This document shows positions 1-7,277 of a DNA stretch of 24,195 bases, in pieces. How positions within the stretch are numbered: the first letter of the stretch is position 1; each line of letters starts with the position of its first letter. The stretch comes from JAWLFI01 sp041685645 (GTDB lineage Bacteria > Bacteroidota > Bacteroidia > Chitinophagales > Saprospiraceae), in assembly GCA_041685645.1 (NCBI GenBank), contig JAWLFI010000017.1:1-24195 (forward strand). The letters are read 5' to 3'. Under the pieces are notes generated by a model, which had not been told where the DNA came from, ran no database searches, and worked only from the letters and a program-made list of their open reading frames with translations. The position numbers and the translations under genes are program-made.

Positions 1-1
1 C

Positions 2-940
2 ACTAAATTCATCAATGATGCGAAAGCCACAGAATCTGCTGTTCTGAATCACTATCTTGAACAAGTAGGTGGAACAGATGTCGTTTTTGATAAGTTCGAA
101 GTGGTTTCTGCACCGGAGAAATCTTACATTGTTACCGGTGATACTTATACCTCAAAAATATTTTTGGGTGCTGCATCTGAAAATGTAGATGAGTTATCTG
201 TTAGTGTAAATGGGTCCCCATTACAAGTAGAAAATGGAGTGGCTGAATATACCGCTAGTGCCTCGAGTACGGGTATTAAGACATACACTGCCAGAATTTC
301 CTTCAAAAACCCTGTTACCGATGAAGAGACTGAAGTAGAGCGTCAATTTGAATACGAAGTTGGTGAGCGGTCAGTTTCTGTTTCTGCTGATAAAATGAAT
401 GTCTTTTATATCGGTGTCGATAATCCGGTTACGATTTCAGCGGCTGGTGTTTCTTCAAACGTGTTAGAGGTAAATGAGGGTCCGGGTATAAAAATTCAGT
501 CAAAAGGTGGAAGTTCTTATAATGTTACGGCGAGTAAACCCGGCAAATCCTTTATCAAAGTGTCAGGTGGAGGTCTTCCTTCAACTACAAAAGAATTTCG
601 AGTAAAGAGAATTCCGGATCCCGTTCCCAAATTGAGTGGTGAGCGCGGTGGTGGTATTGCCAATGGTGTGTTTAGAGCACAATTGGGCTTGATTGCAGAT
701 CTTGAGGATTTTGACTTCGAAGCACGTTGTGAAATACAAGGTTTTAATCTGGTTCGCGTAGCAAAAAGACAAGATCCGGAAACAGTGACAAATGGTGGCG
801 GGCGCTTTAATGATGCAGCGCAAAATCTAGTCAACTCTGCAACTCCTGGTGATCGCTATTTCTTCGAAGATATCAAAGCAAAATGCCCGGGTGATGTCGC
901 GGGTAGAGATGTAGGAAGTATGACTTTCCTTATTAGATAA
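2..940 (+). CDS. gldM: GldM, C-terminal part (type IX secretion / gliding motor), 5'-truncated by window edge
   Basis: This frame is open from base 2, so the true start lies upstream of the window; 312 residues are present and roughly 200 N-terminal residues (cytoplasmic tail, transmembrane helix, first periplasmic domain) should be missing, judging from the usual GldM length of about 510-525. GldM and GldL form the proton-driven inner-membrane motor of the type IX secretion system, and the GldM periplasmic shaft contacts the GldK/GldN ring. The visible part is beta-rich and fits the later Ig-like periplasmic domains. The C-terminal domain has the family pattern around FDFEARCEIQGFNLV, then KRQDP, GGRFNDAAQ, PGDRYFFEDIKAKCPG, ending in SMTFLIR. 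Two cysteines in this domain (fragment residues 243 and 295) could pair in the periplasm. gldN follows after 12 bases, the usual gldKLMN order. Confidence 0.93.
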   Translation, partial: TKFINDAKATESAVLNHYLEQVGGTDVVFDKFEVVSAPEKSYIVTGDTYTSKIFLGAASENVDELSVSVNGSPLQVENGVAEYTASASSTGIKTYTARISFKNPVTDEETEVERQFEYEVGERSVSVSADKMNVFYIGVDNPVTISAAGVSSNVLEVNEGPGIKIQSKGGSSYNVTASKPGKSFIKVSGGGLPSTTKEFRVKRIPDPVPKLSGERGGGIANGVFRAQLGLIADLEDFDFEARCEIQGFNLVRVAKRQDPETVTNGGGRFNDAAQNLVNSATPGDRYFFEDIKAKCPGDVAGRDVGSMTFLIR

Positions 941-952
941 AAAACAATTGTT

Positions 953-1834
953 ATGTCAACGAGAATATTTTTAATCATTTCACTCCTTGGGCTATCCGCA
1001 TCATTGTATGCGCAAGTGCCAGAAGAAGTGGATGTAATTACGGAGTCAACGACTGATTTTGAAAGAGATCAAATGTCTGAGGACAAATACATGGATGGCG
1101 TGGTGGAACGCACCTTATCTACTGACGCAGGTGTCATTCCTTATGAGCCGGTTAGAGAGGCTGATGTTCCTTGGGAAAAGCGCATGTGGAGGGTAATTGA
1201 CTTAAGAGAAAAGATCAATGCTCCCTTTACATATCCTTTACAACCTTTGATTCAAATTTTAATCGATGCTGCTGCTAATGGCGAATTGACAGTTTTCCGA
1301 AAGGATGACTTTAAAGAGCCACTTCCCATGGAGGATCTCGAGCAACAACTTTATCGCATTGATACTACTCGTGTAGTTGATCCCGAAACTTATGAGGAAA
1401 CCATTAAGGTAACTCGATCTGATTTTAATCCGGAAGATGTAAAGCGTTTCCGCATTAAAGAGATTTGGTTCTTTGATAAGGAAGTCTCACGCATGAGAAA
1501 TAGAATTTTGGGAGTCTCCCCTATTAAAGATATCTACGACGATAATACTGGTGTCTTTAAAAGAGAAGAACCTATGTTTTGGGTGTATTTCCCCGCGGCA
1601 AGAGATTATCTGGCTAACTTCCCGGTGTTTAACTCTGAGAATGACACAGCACCATTATCGTGGGCGGATTATTTTGATATCCGTAGATTCTCAAGTTTTG
1701 TGGTTAAGGAAACCAACGTCAGGGATTATCGCTTAAAAGATCGCTGGCCAGATGACAGACTTGAGCAATTGTATGAATCAGACAGAATAAAAGCAGATCT
1801 ATTCAATTTTGAACACGATTTTTGGTCGTATTAG
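953..1834 (+). CDS. gldN: GldN, periplasmic ring component of type IX secretion / gliding
   Basis: A 293-residue protein with an N-terminal signal peptide (hydrophobic residues 4-17, likely cleavage after LYA at residue 20). The mature part starts with an acidic linker and then carries the GldN/PorN hallmark DVPWEKRMWRVIDLREKIN, followed by PFTYPLQP. Later family segments include IKEIWFFDKEVSRM and EEPMFWVYFPAARDYL. GldN forms, with the lipoprotein GldK, the periplasmic ring under the outer membrane that couples to the GldLM motor. It begins 12 bases after gldM and has no clear Shine-Dalgarno sequence, as is usual in Bacteroidota. It is the last gene of the plus-strand operon, since a strong terminator follows 28 bases after its stop and the next gene is convergent. 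Confidence 0.95.
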   Translation: MSTRIFLIISLLGLSASLYAQVPEEVDVITESTTDFERDQMSEDKYMDGVVERTLSTDAGVIPYEPVREADVPWEKRMWRVIDLREKINAPFTYPLQPLIQILIDAAANGELTVFRKDDFKEPLPMEDLEQQLYRIDTTRVVDPETYEETIKVTRSDFNPEDVKRFRIKEIWFFDKEVSRMRNRILGVSPIKDIYDDNTGVFKREEPMFWVYFPAARDYLANFPVFNSENDTAPLSWADYFDIRRFSSFVVKETNVRDYRLKDRWPDDRLEQLYESDRIKADLFNFEHDFWSY

Positions 1835-1858
1835 ATGAACAGACTCTTGTTCTAGATT

Positions 1859-3175
1859 TTACAGCCCGGAGGTTTTTCTCCGGGCTTTTTTTGTCTTTAT
1901 ATCTATAATAAGCCCGCCCAAAACAGCAAGATACTGGATGCTGTGAAACACAACTCTTTCCCATTCATTGACCTCTGAATAGTATATATAGCTGAAGATG
2001 ATTGTATAGGACCAAATCATACCACTCCATTTCCATTGGTAGCTGGTCAGGGCTATTAATGGAATGATATACCAGGGATGAATTGTGGTTGCAAACAACA
2101 AATAGGAAATGAGAATGTAAAACATAGGGGTTGCTAACTGGCTATATTTCACTTTTCTATAGTTCCAACTGATCCAAAGGATGATGAGGATCAAGACTCC
2201 CTGTAATAGTGGGCCTACCGTAGCAATGGGGTTGTATCCAATATGCAGTATGGAAATTTCTCGCACGAGCACATAAATACTACCGTTAAATTCAAAGGTC
2301 TGGAAATACAAGCGAAGACTTTGATAGAAATTTGATAGATGGTCTGCATTTCTGATTAAAGGCCAAGATACGAACCCCAGCAATCCGGCCAGTGCAAGTG
2401 TTTGCATCCATGGAAGCTTCTTCCTGAATTGTAGCAGCCACAGTGGCGCCCAAATGATGGGTGAAATTTTACTTCCTATAGCCACCGTCCATCCCAGCAA
2501 TTGACTCCAGGTATTTTGCCTAAGAATCAAAACCAGGCCCAGTACTACAAATAGTTCAGCATGCAAATTTCCTGTCAACTCAATGATGATGAGTGGATGT
2601 AAGGCGTACAATAGCCAGCTCTTATTCGTTGAAGCTCGCAAAAGCAATAGAATGATAATTATTTCAATCATCAAAAATATCATTCGAAGAGAAATGACAA
2701 ATCCACTCAGTGAGCCATCGGAAAGGAAGAGAGCTGTACTGTAAACATATTGCAAGGCGGGTGGATAAACGGAGTAATAGTCCTGGCTATTCAGGGATTC
2801 TTTGAGCTCCGTTGAAAGAGAAGTGGATTCAAGAGAACTGTATTCTTTCGGGGTCATCATATATGGCGATACTCCCGTTTCGCTAACTTTTGCATCCCAG
2901 TAAAATCTATTGTAATCATCGCTCAACTGAGGAGGAGCAACAAAGGTGAGCAATCTGGCCATTATGGCAATGGCGATTACTACCAGGACAGGGACTCCAT
3001 CAGCAAAGCAATAAATACCTATAAAGGATATAAATGAAAGGCTGTACCAAAGGAGGAGTGGGTAAAATTCACCTTGTTGTACTGTGCTTGTAATCATCCC
3101 AATGCCAATGAAAAAGGCTATAGCCATGATAGCCATGGCCACCACAATTCTTTGCTGATTACTTACTCTATTCAT
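1859..3175 (-). CDS. Polytopic GT-C-like glycosyltransferase (mannosyltransferase-like membrane protein)
   Basis: The 438-residue product is almost entirely hydrophobic segments separated by short loops, about ten or more membrane helices. After the third hydrophobic segment comes an acidic loop, PQLSDDYNRFYWDAKV, followed by GVSPY. This resembles the catalytic loop (D-D near the start of a large external loop, then a W-D-x-x-V and G-x-x-P-Y pattern) of GT-C transferases that use polyprenyl-phosphate sugars. The ATG overlaps the 3' end of the upstream GT2 gene by 8 bases (ATGAATAG), implying translational coupling. The final codons (RRKTSGL) are encoded by the terminator hairpin of the opposite gld operon. 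Family placement is by loop pattern and topology, so the sugar and acceptor are unknown. The DPM1-like enzyme two genes upstream is the natural supplier of a lipid-linked donor. Confidence 0.72.
   Translation of the reverse strand: MNRVSNQQRIVVAMAIMAIAFFIGIGMITSTVQQGEFYPLLLWYSLSFISFIGIYCFADGVPVLVVIAIAIMARLLTFVAPPQLSDDYNRFYWDAKVSETGVSPYMMTPKEYSSLESTSLSTELKESLNSQDYYSVYPPALQYVYSTALFLSDGSLSGFVISLRMIFLMIEIIIILLLLRASTNKSWLLYALHPLIIIELTGNLHAELFVVLGLVLILRQNTWSQLLGWTVAIGSKISPIIWAPLWLLQFRKKLPWMQTLALAGLLGFVSWPLIRNADHLSNFYQSLRLYFQTFEFNGSIYVLVREISILHIGYNPIATVGPLLQGVLILIILWISWNYRKVKYSQLATPMFYILISYLLFATTIHPWYIIPLIALTSYQWKWSGMIWSYTIIFSYIYYSEVNEWERVVFHSIQYLAVLGGLIIDIKTKKARRKTSGL
1863..1892 (+). terminator. 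Rho-independent terminator of the gld operon
   Basis: A perfect 9-bp stem, AGCCCGGAG at 1863-1871 and CTCCGGGCT at 1878-1886, encloses the six-base loop GTTTTT and is followed by a run of T to 1892. The polarity fits only plus-strand transcription, because no T run follows on the minus strand. The hairpin lies inside the last codons of the convergent gene ending at 1859. A smaller 5-bp hairpin (GAACA 1837-1841 / TGTTC 1848-1852) precedes it just after the gldN stop. Confidence 0.9.
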
Positions 3176-4649
3176 TTTTCTTTACGTGCTTAATGGAGAA
3201 ATAAGCGACCGCTGCGAATCCCATAGCTAATAATATATGAAATAGGAGAAAAGCAGTATACCCGGTTTGCCATCCATAGTAACTCGCTGATAAAAAAATC
3301 ATTGCCAGGAGAATTTCTATTTTAGTTGACAGAGGAAAAGCTGCACTGAGGTATAAGCCCTTAGCAAAACCATCATTTTGGGATGTGATATTATACTTTG
3401 GTGTTCTGATAAAGGCCGTTCGTTTCCCCCGAAGCCCATCCCAGACTGCAATGCTGTTGTGCAATGATAAGCCCATGGATAGAGATAAGAATACGGGAAA
3501 GGTACCCATAAACTCCAAAAAAGCAGACGGAGAATGTCGGGAAGGATTTTTTTGCTGGATGAAGTTGGCAGAGAAATATACGAAGATGATACTGATCGTT
3601 CCGGCAAAAAACAGACTTAAGAAGGTGGGCGAAATCGAGCGATACTCCATATACCACATGAGTGGTACACTCAATATGGCAGCGAGAAAGACCAAAACGA
3701 AAACGCTACTGGCCAGCAAGTGTGCCGAGCCGTGAATTTTTTTCGCTAATGGATGCTCGCTTCTCCATAGCTGAGGCAATATTTTCATTGCCGTTTCAGC
3801 ACCTCCTTTCATCCAGCGGTATTGTTGTGATTTGAGCCCATTCATCTCAGCGGGCAATTCTGCCGGGCTCTTAATTTCCTCTAGATATCTTATTTCCCAT
3901 CCTTTGAGTTGGCAGCGATAAGACAAATCCAGGTCTTCAGTCAGTGTATCTGATTGCCAATTGCCGGAGTCCAAAATGGTCGCTTTCCGCCATACACCTG
4001 CTGTGCCATTGAACTGCAAAAAATAGCCACCGAGTTCACGCCCCGTTTGCTCGACCCGAAAATGCACATTGAGTTGAAATGCCTGAAGTCGAGTGAGCAA
4101 TGAGTATTTTTCATTGATATGTCCCCAGCGCGTTTGTACAACACCGACTTGAGAAGTAGAAAAGTGAGGAAGCGTGCTGTATAAAAATTGAGGATCCGGA
4201 ATGAAGTCGGCATCAAAAATCGCGATAAACTCTCCATTGGCCTTTGGCAACGCTTCTTTTAATGCACCTGCCTTATATCCTTGCCTGTTTTTGCGATGGA
4301 GGATTTCAATATTGAATCCTTTTTCCTGAAATGATTTCACAGCGCGCCGGGTAATTTCCAGAGTATCATCTGTAGAGTCGTCCAACACTTGAATCTGTAG
4401 CTGATCTCTGGGGTACTCTATGGCACACACGCTTTCGATGAGCCGTTGAACGACGTATTGTTCATTGAAAATCGGAAGCTGAATACTTACTCTGGGCCAT
4501 TGATTCTCATAGTCGATGGTTTGATTGGGGGTTTTCTTGTTCCTGTGATAAATCCACAGTAGGTGAACTTGCATTAAGCAATAGAGAAGAATGCAAGTCA
4601 GCACAATGCAATACACTCCAATGAGAATATATCCGAACCAATCGATCAT
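3168..4649 (-). CDS. Cellulose-synthase-like family 2 glycosyltransferase, membrane-bound
   Basis: A processive-type GT2 of 493 residues. An N-terminal membrane helix (about 5-32) precedes the cytoplasmic catalytic domain with VSIQLPIFNE (54-63), the DD of VLDDSTDDT (90-91), DADF (146-149), TEDLDLSYR (237-245) and QQYRWMKGG (275-283), i.e. the D, DxD, TED and QxxRW set of cellulose-synthase-like enzymes. Four or more membrane helices follow. I place the start at the ATG at 4649, because it forms an ATGA overlap with the stop of the upstream gene and has AAGGA 6 bases before it; a TTG nine codons further up is open but less likely. No PilZ domain is visible, so c-di-GMP control is not suggested. 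The product could be a polysaccharide or a glucosyl/mannosyl glycolipid; the sequence does not tell which. Confidence 0.86.
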   Translation of the reverse strand: MIDWFGYILIGVYCIVLTCILLYCLMQVHLLWIYHRNKKTPNQTIDYENQWPRVSIQLPIFNEQYVVQRLIESVCAIEYPRDQLQIQVLDDSTDDTLEITRRAVKSFQEKGFNIEILHRKNRQGYKAGALKEALPKANGEFIAIFDADFIPDPQFLYSTLPHFSTSQVGVVQTRWGHINEKYSLLTRLQAFQLNVHFRVEQTGRELGGYFLQFNGTAGVWRKATILDSGNWQSDTLTEDLDLSYRCQLKGWEIRYLEEIKSPAELPAEMNGLKSQQYRWMKGGAETAMKILPQLWRSEHPLAKKIHGSAHLLASSVFVLVFLAAILSVPLMWYMEYRSISPTFLSLFFAGTISIIFVYFSANFIQQKNPSRHSPSAFLEFMGTFPVFLSLSMGLSLHNSIAVWDGLRGKRTAFIRTPKYNITSQNDGFAKGLYLSAAFPLSTKIEILLAMIFLSASYYGWQTGYTAFLLFHILLAMGFAAVAYFSIKHVKKNE

Positions 4650-5389
4650 TTTTTCCTTTTCACTATTGCATACCAAAAAATCAATCCCAGAATTTTATAT
4701 CCCGCCATAAAAACCCCCTTGAGGGTGCCACTCACCTTGGACTGGCCGATTCTTTGCCGATAGCTAACGGGCACTTCTTTTACTTTTAGGTTCTGTTGGG
4801 CTGCTTTGATTTGCATTTCAACGGTCCAGCCGTAATCAGGATCCGACATCTCGAGTTGTTCCAGAGCGTTCCGGGTGATCGCTCTAAAGGGACCCAGGTC
4901 AGTGTATTTTACACCATAAAGAAGACGCATAAGTGAAGTGGCCAGGGCATTGCCATAGCGTTGCTGGGCCGTCAATGCCCCCTTCTCTGCCTGTCCCAGC
5001 ACTCTCGATCCGATGACCAATTCATACTGATCTTCAATGATGGGCTTCACAATATCAATCAACTCATCTCCCTTGTCGGAATAATCAGCATCTAAAAAAA
5101 CGATAATTTCCGGTAGGGGATCCGAACTCCAAATGTGCGCTAAAGCTTTAAGACAAGCGCTGCCATAACCCTTGCGCGATTCGTAAACAACTATGGCGTT
5201 CCTATCCAAAACCTGTTGTGCAGTGTCATCAGTACTTCCATTGTCACATACCACGATATGTCGAAGCAAGTGCTTTGGCAAATCATCAATGACCCGACCT
5301 ACAGCATTTTCCTCATTGAATGCCGGAATCACAACATCGATAACAGGCCAGTTATTTTGGGATGGAAGTCTATCCTCACTCATATTCAT
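4646..5389 (-). CDS. DPM1-like family 2 glycosyltransferase (polyprenyl-phosphate hexose synthase type)
   Basis: A 247-residue GT-A fold enzyme without a convincing membrane anchor, apart from one hydrophobic stretch near the C-terminus. Visible motifs: VIPAFNEENAVGRV (20-33), CDNGSTDDT (48-56), the metal-binding FLDADYSD (98-105), VIGSRVLG (125-132), and DLGPFRAITRNAL in the acceptor-side region. This pattern is that of dolichyl/undecaprenyl-phosphate mannose or glucose synthases and related GDP/UDP-sugar transferases. By family knowledge it would move a hexose from a nucleotide sugar to a polyprenyl phosphate. It lies 24 bases downstream of the MFS gene, and its TGA overlaps the ATG of the next gene. 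A second ATG two codons downstream is an equally possible start. Confidence 0.85.
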   Translation of the reverse strand: MNMSEDRLPSQNNWPVIDVVIPAFNEENAVGRVIDDLPKHLLRHIVVCDNGSTDDTAQQVLDRNAIVVYESRKGYGSACLKALAHIWSSDPLPEIIVFLDADYSDKGDELIDIVKPIIEDQYELVIGSRVLGQAEKGALTAQQRYGNALATSLMRLLYGVKYTDLGPFRAITRNALEQLEMSDPDYGWTVEMQIKAAQQNLKVKEVPVSYRQRIGQSKVSGTLKGVFMAGYKILGLIFWYAIVKRKK

Positions 5390-5413
5390 CTTACGCCTAT
5401 TTGGCGCCTTTAC

Positions 5414-6700
5414 TTACATGGCTCGACGGGGTAGTCGAATACGGATCAAAAATACTAATGCTATTAAGAAATACAGACTCAAAAGTAATAAGCCACTTCT
5501 CATTCCTCCACTCCATTGATCTAATAGCGCAAAGGTAAACGTCCCCATGACGATGGAGACCTTTTCTACTAGATCGTAAAAGCTAAAATAAGAACTCACA
5601 TTTTTTTCTCCCCGTTTGAGTAATTTGGAATACGTGCTTCTCGATTGAGACTGAATGCCGCCCATCACAAAGCCTACGCAACAGGCCAAAGCGTAAAAAG
5701 TCAGCTTCTCAGTTAAAAAATACCCGCCCAGGCAAATTCCAATCCAAAGACATACCATCACAATCAAACTCAGTCTGTTGCCTATCATTTTAGATAGATA
5801 GGCAAAGAAATAGGCGCCTACAGTAGCGAGAATTTGTAGGAGTAAGATCAATAAGGTCAATTCTGAAGCACTCAGTCCCAATTCCTTTTCGCCAAAAGTC
5901 GAGGCCAAAAACAATACCGTTTGTACACCCGCACTGTAGAAAAAGAAAGCTAGTAAAAAAACGAGGAGTGTCGGCCGCTGAATAGCGCGCATCGACACAT
6001 CAATAATCTCTTGATAGCCGTAGTATATGGTGCTTAAATTTATAGGCGTACGCCGATCCCTGGGTAAGCCCTGAAAGCTGTAGAATCCAAACCCTATCCA
6101 CCATAGGCCAACAATTACAAAACTGGCTCGAGAGGCGGCGGCACCATCTGCGAGACCTACGCTATTGGGATATTGAATGAGTGCCAAATTCCCGATCAAT
6201 AAGATCACACTCCCTATGTACCCGTAGGCAAAGCCCTTGGCACTTACTCGGTCGTATTGATCAGCTGTCGTTATGATGGGTAAGTAGGAATTGTAAAATA
6301 CCAGCCCCCCAGCAAAGCCTATGATGCCCAGCATGAAAAACAGGATGCCCAACCACCAATCCGCTGGCTCTACAAAAGCGGCCAAACCCATGCAGGCAAA
6401 TCCCCCCAGTAAGGTGAAAAACTGTAAAAAGGCCTTTCTCCGACCTGCGAAATCAGCTATTCCCGAAAAGAGCGGAGAGCTAAACGCAATGAGCAGATAC
6501 GCCAGAGAAATGGAATAGGTATAGATGGAGCTGTCTGTAAATTCTATGCCCCAAAAGGTGACGAAATCTGGACTCACTCCGGCAAAATATACGGGAAATA
6601 TCGCCACCGTAATGACCAGAGCAAAGGCGCTATTCGCCCAGTCGAAAAATGCCCACGACCGAATCGCCCGGGAGTCCTTGTTGCGTCTTTTCCATTTCAC
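5414..6700 (-). CDS. MFS transporter, UMF1 (Atg22-like) family
   Basis: The product has 428 residues and about twelve hydrophobic helices. It opens with the family signature RAIRSWAFFDWANSAFA and then IFPVYF, typical of UMF1/Atg22-like major facilitators. Members of this family are often annotated as putative amino-acid or sugar effluxers, but few bacterial ones have a proven substrate. The only usable start in frame is a GTG at 6700, giving MKWKRRNKD; an ATG five bases inside is out of frame. It is the promoter-proximal gene of the minus-strand run with three glycosyltransferases, so export of a building block or product of that pathway is possible but only inferred from position. No TAnnTTTG box is seen in the 40 bases upstream. 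Confidence 0.88.
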   Translation of the reverse strand: MKWKRRNKDSRAIRSWAFFDWANSAFALVITVAIFPVYFAGVSPDFVTFWGIEFTDSSIYTYSISLAYLLIAFSSPLFSGIADFAGRRKAFLQFFTLLGGFACMGLAAFVEPADWWLGILFFMLGIIGFAGGLVFYNSYLPIITTADQYDRVSAKGFAYGYIGSVILLIGNLALIQYPNSVGLADGAAASRASFVIVGLWWIGFGFYSFQGLPRDRRTPINLSTIYYGYQEIIDVSMRAIQRPTLLVFLLAFFFYSAGVQTVLFLASTFGEKELGLSASELTLLILLLQILATVGAYFFAYLSKMIGNRLSLIVMVCLWIGICLGGYFLTEKLTFYALACCVGFVMGGIQSQSRSTYSKLLKRGEKNVSSYFSFYDLVEKVSIVMGTFTFALLDQWSGGMRSGLLLLSLYFLIALVFLIRIRLPRRAM

Positions 6701-6748
6701 GAAGTAAATGTAAGCAATTACTATAATTAATACTTTTTTTAGGGGGGT

Positions 6749-6771
6749 CCCGCTGAGATGCTCTCAGCGGG
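6749..6771. repeat. Perfect 10-bp inverted repeat (hairpin)
   Basis: CCCGCTGAGA at 6749-6758 pairs perfectly with TCTCAGCGGG at 6762-6771 around the three-base loop TGC. It is preceded by a T run and a G run (6734-6747). No T run follows on either strand, so it is not a standard rho-independent terminator. It lies about 50 bases upstream of the minus-strand MFS start. Confidence 0.75.
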
Positions 6772-7184
6772 CGCTACGCTTTGGAGCTGTCGGCCCTCGC
6801 TTTATTTTCCGTTGTCGTGGAACGATAACCATTCTTCCTGAGTATATCTAGGAAAATAGAAAGCAGCGGTGCTTTTCCCGCTCGGTCTGCTTGCCTACGG
6901 CGGCGCACTCCGACGCATCGCTACCCCAATAATAGGAGTGCCAGCATGTTTCTTTGTTGTTACTTTGACGTTGGAGCACCACCTTCGGTGCGCGGAGACT
7001 AGATAGAACACCTCGTATTTGAATCCCAACTCCTGTTTCAGAAGTAACTATCCATAAGCGATAATATATTTATACTGAACTCGGCTAAGAGAGCCCGGGT
7101 TTTTCGTTTGGAACCCTCCCTGACAGATTATGGCTTCCCTTTGGCCCCTCGGCTCTTCAATACTTTCCCTTCGCGAAAGAAATA

Positions 7185-7210
7185 TAATTTTCTATCTTTA
7201 ATTTTCTATC
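7185..7210. promoter_or_regulatory. 12-bp direct repeat upstream of rimK
   Basis: TAATTTTCTATC occurs at 7185-7196 and again at 7199-7210, identical and 14 bases apart, 68 bases before the rimK start. The junction TATCTTTA (7194-7201) differs from the Bacteroidota -7 word TAnnTTTG only at its last base. The pair could be a regulator site or a chance AT-rich duplication. Confidence 0.35.
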
Positions 7211-7277
7211 AATGATCTCATTAAATGAATGAATTTCAGCCTGCCTTCCCCATTGTCAATCCTCAAAATTCGAGGGT

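Larger units (their letters stand above)
6701..7277. other. 577-base intergenic region between divergent operons; no gene seen
   Basis: Short frames exist here, but none has codon patterns or recognisable protein features, and I call no gene. The left 40 bases are AT-rich and should hold the promoter of the MFS/glycosyltransferase run. From about 6745 to 7000 the sequence is more GC-rich and hairpin-prone: a perfect 10-bp hairpin at 6749-6771, GTTGTCG/CGATAAC at 6811-6829 with one G-T pair, and GCACC/GGTGC at 6976-6991. The right end (7181-7277) is AT-rich with a 12-bp direct repeat and probably holds the rimK promoter. The middle block may be an interspersed repeat or a structured RNA; the window alone cannot decide. 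Confidence 0.6.

Noticed and set aside
517..834. Minus-strand frame of 105 codons opposite gldM
   Set aside because: It is the shadow of a well-conserved gldM coding region and has no features of its own.
4650..4676. Upstream TTG start extending the cellulose-synthase-like GT2 by nine residues
   Set aside because: The ATG at 4649 overlaps the upstream stop as ATGA and has AAGGA in front of it; the TTG lies inside the upstream gene and has no comparable signal.
7083..7104. Possible terminator (GGCT/AGCC followed by GGGTTTTT)
   Set aside because: The stem is only four pairs with a mismatch above it, and no gene ends upstream on the plus strand.
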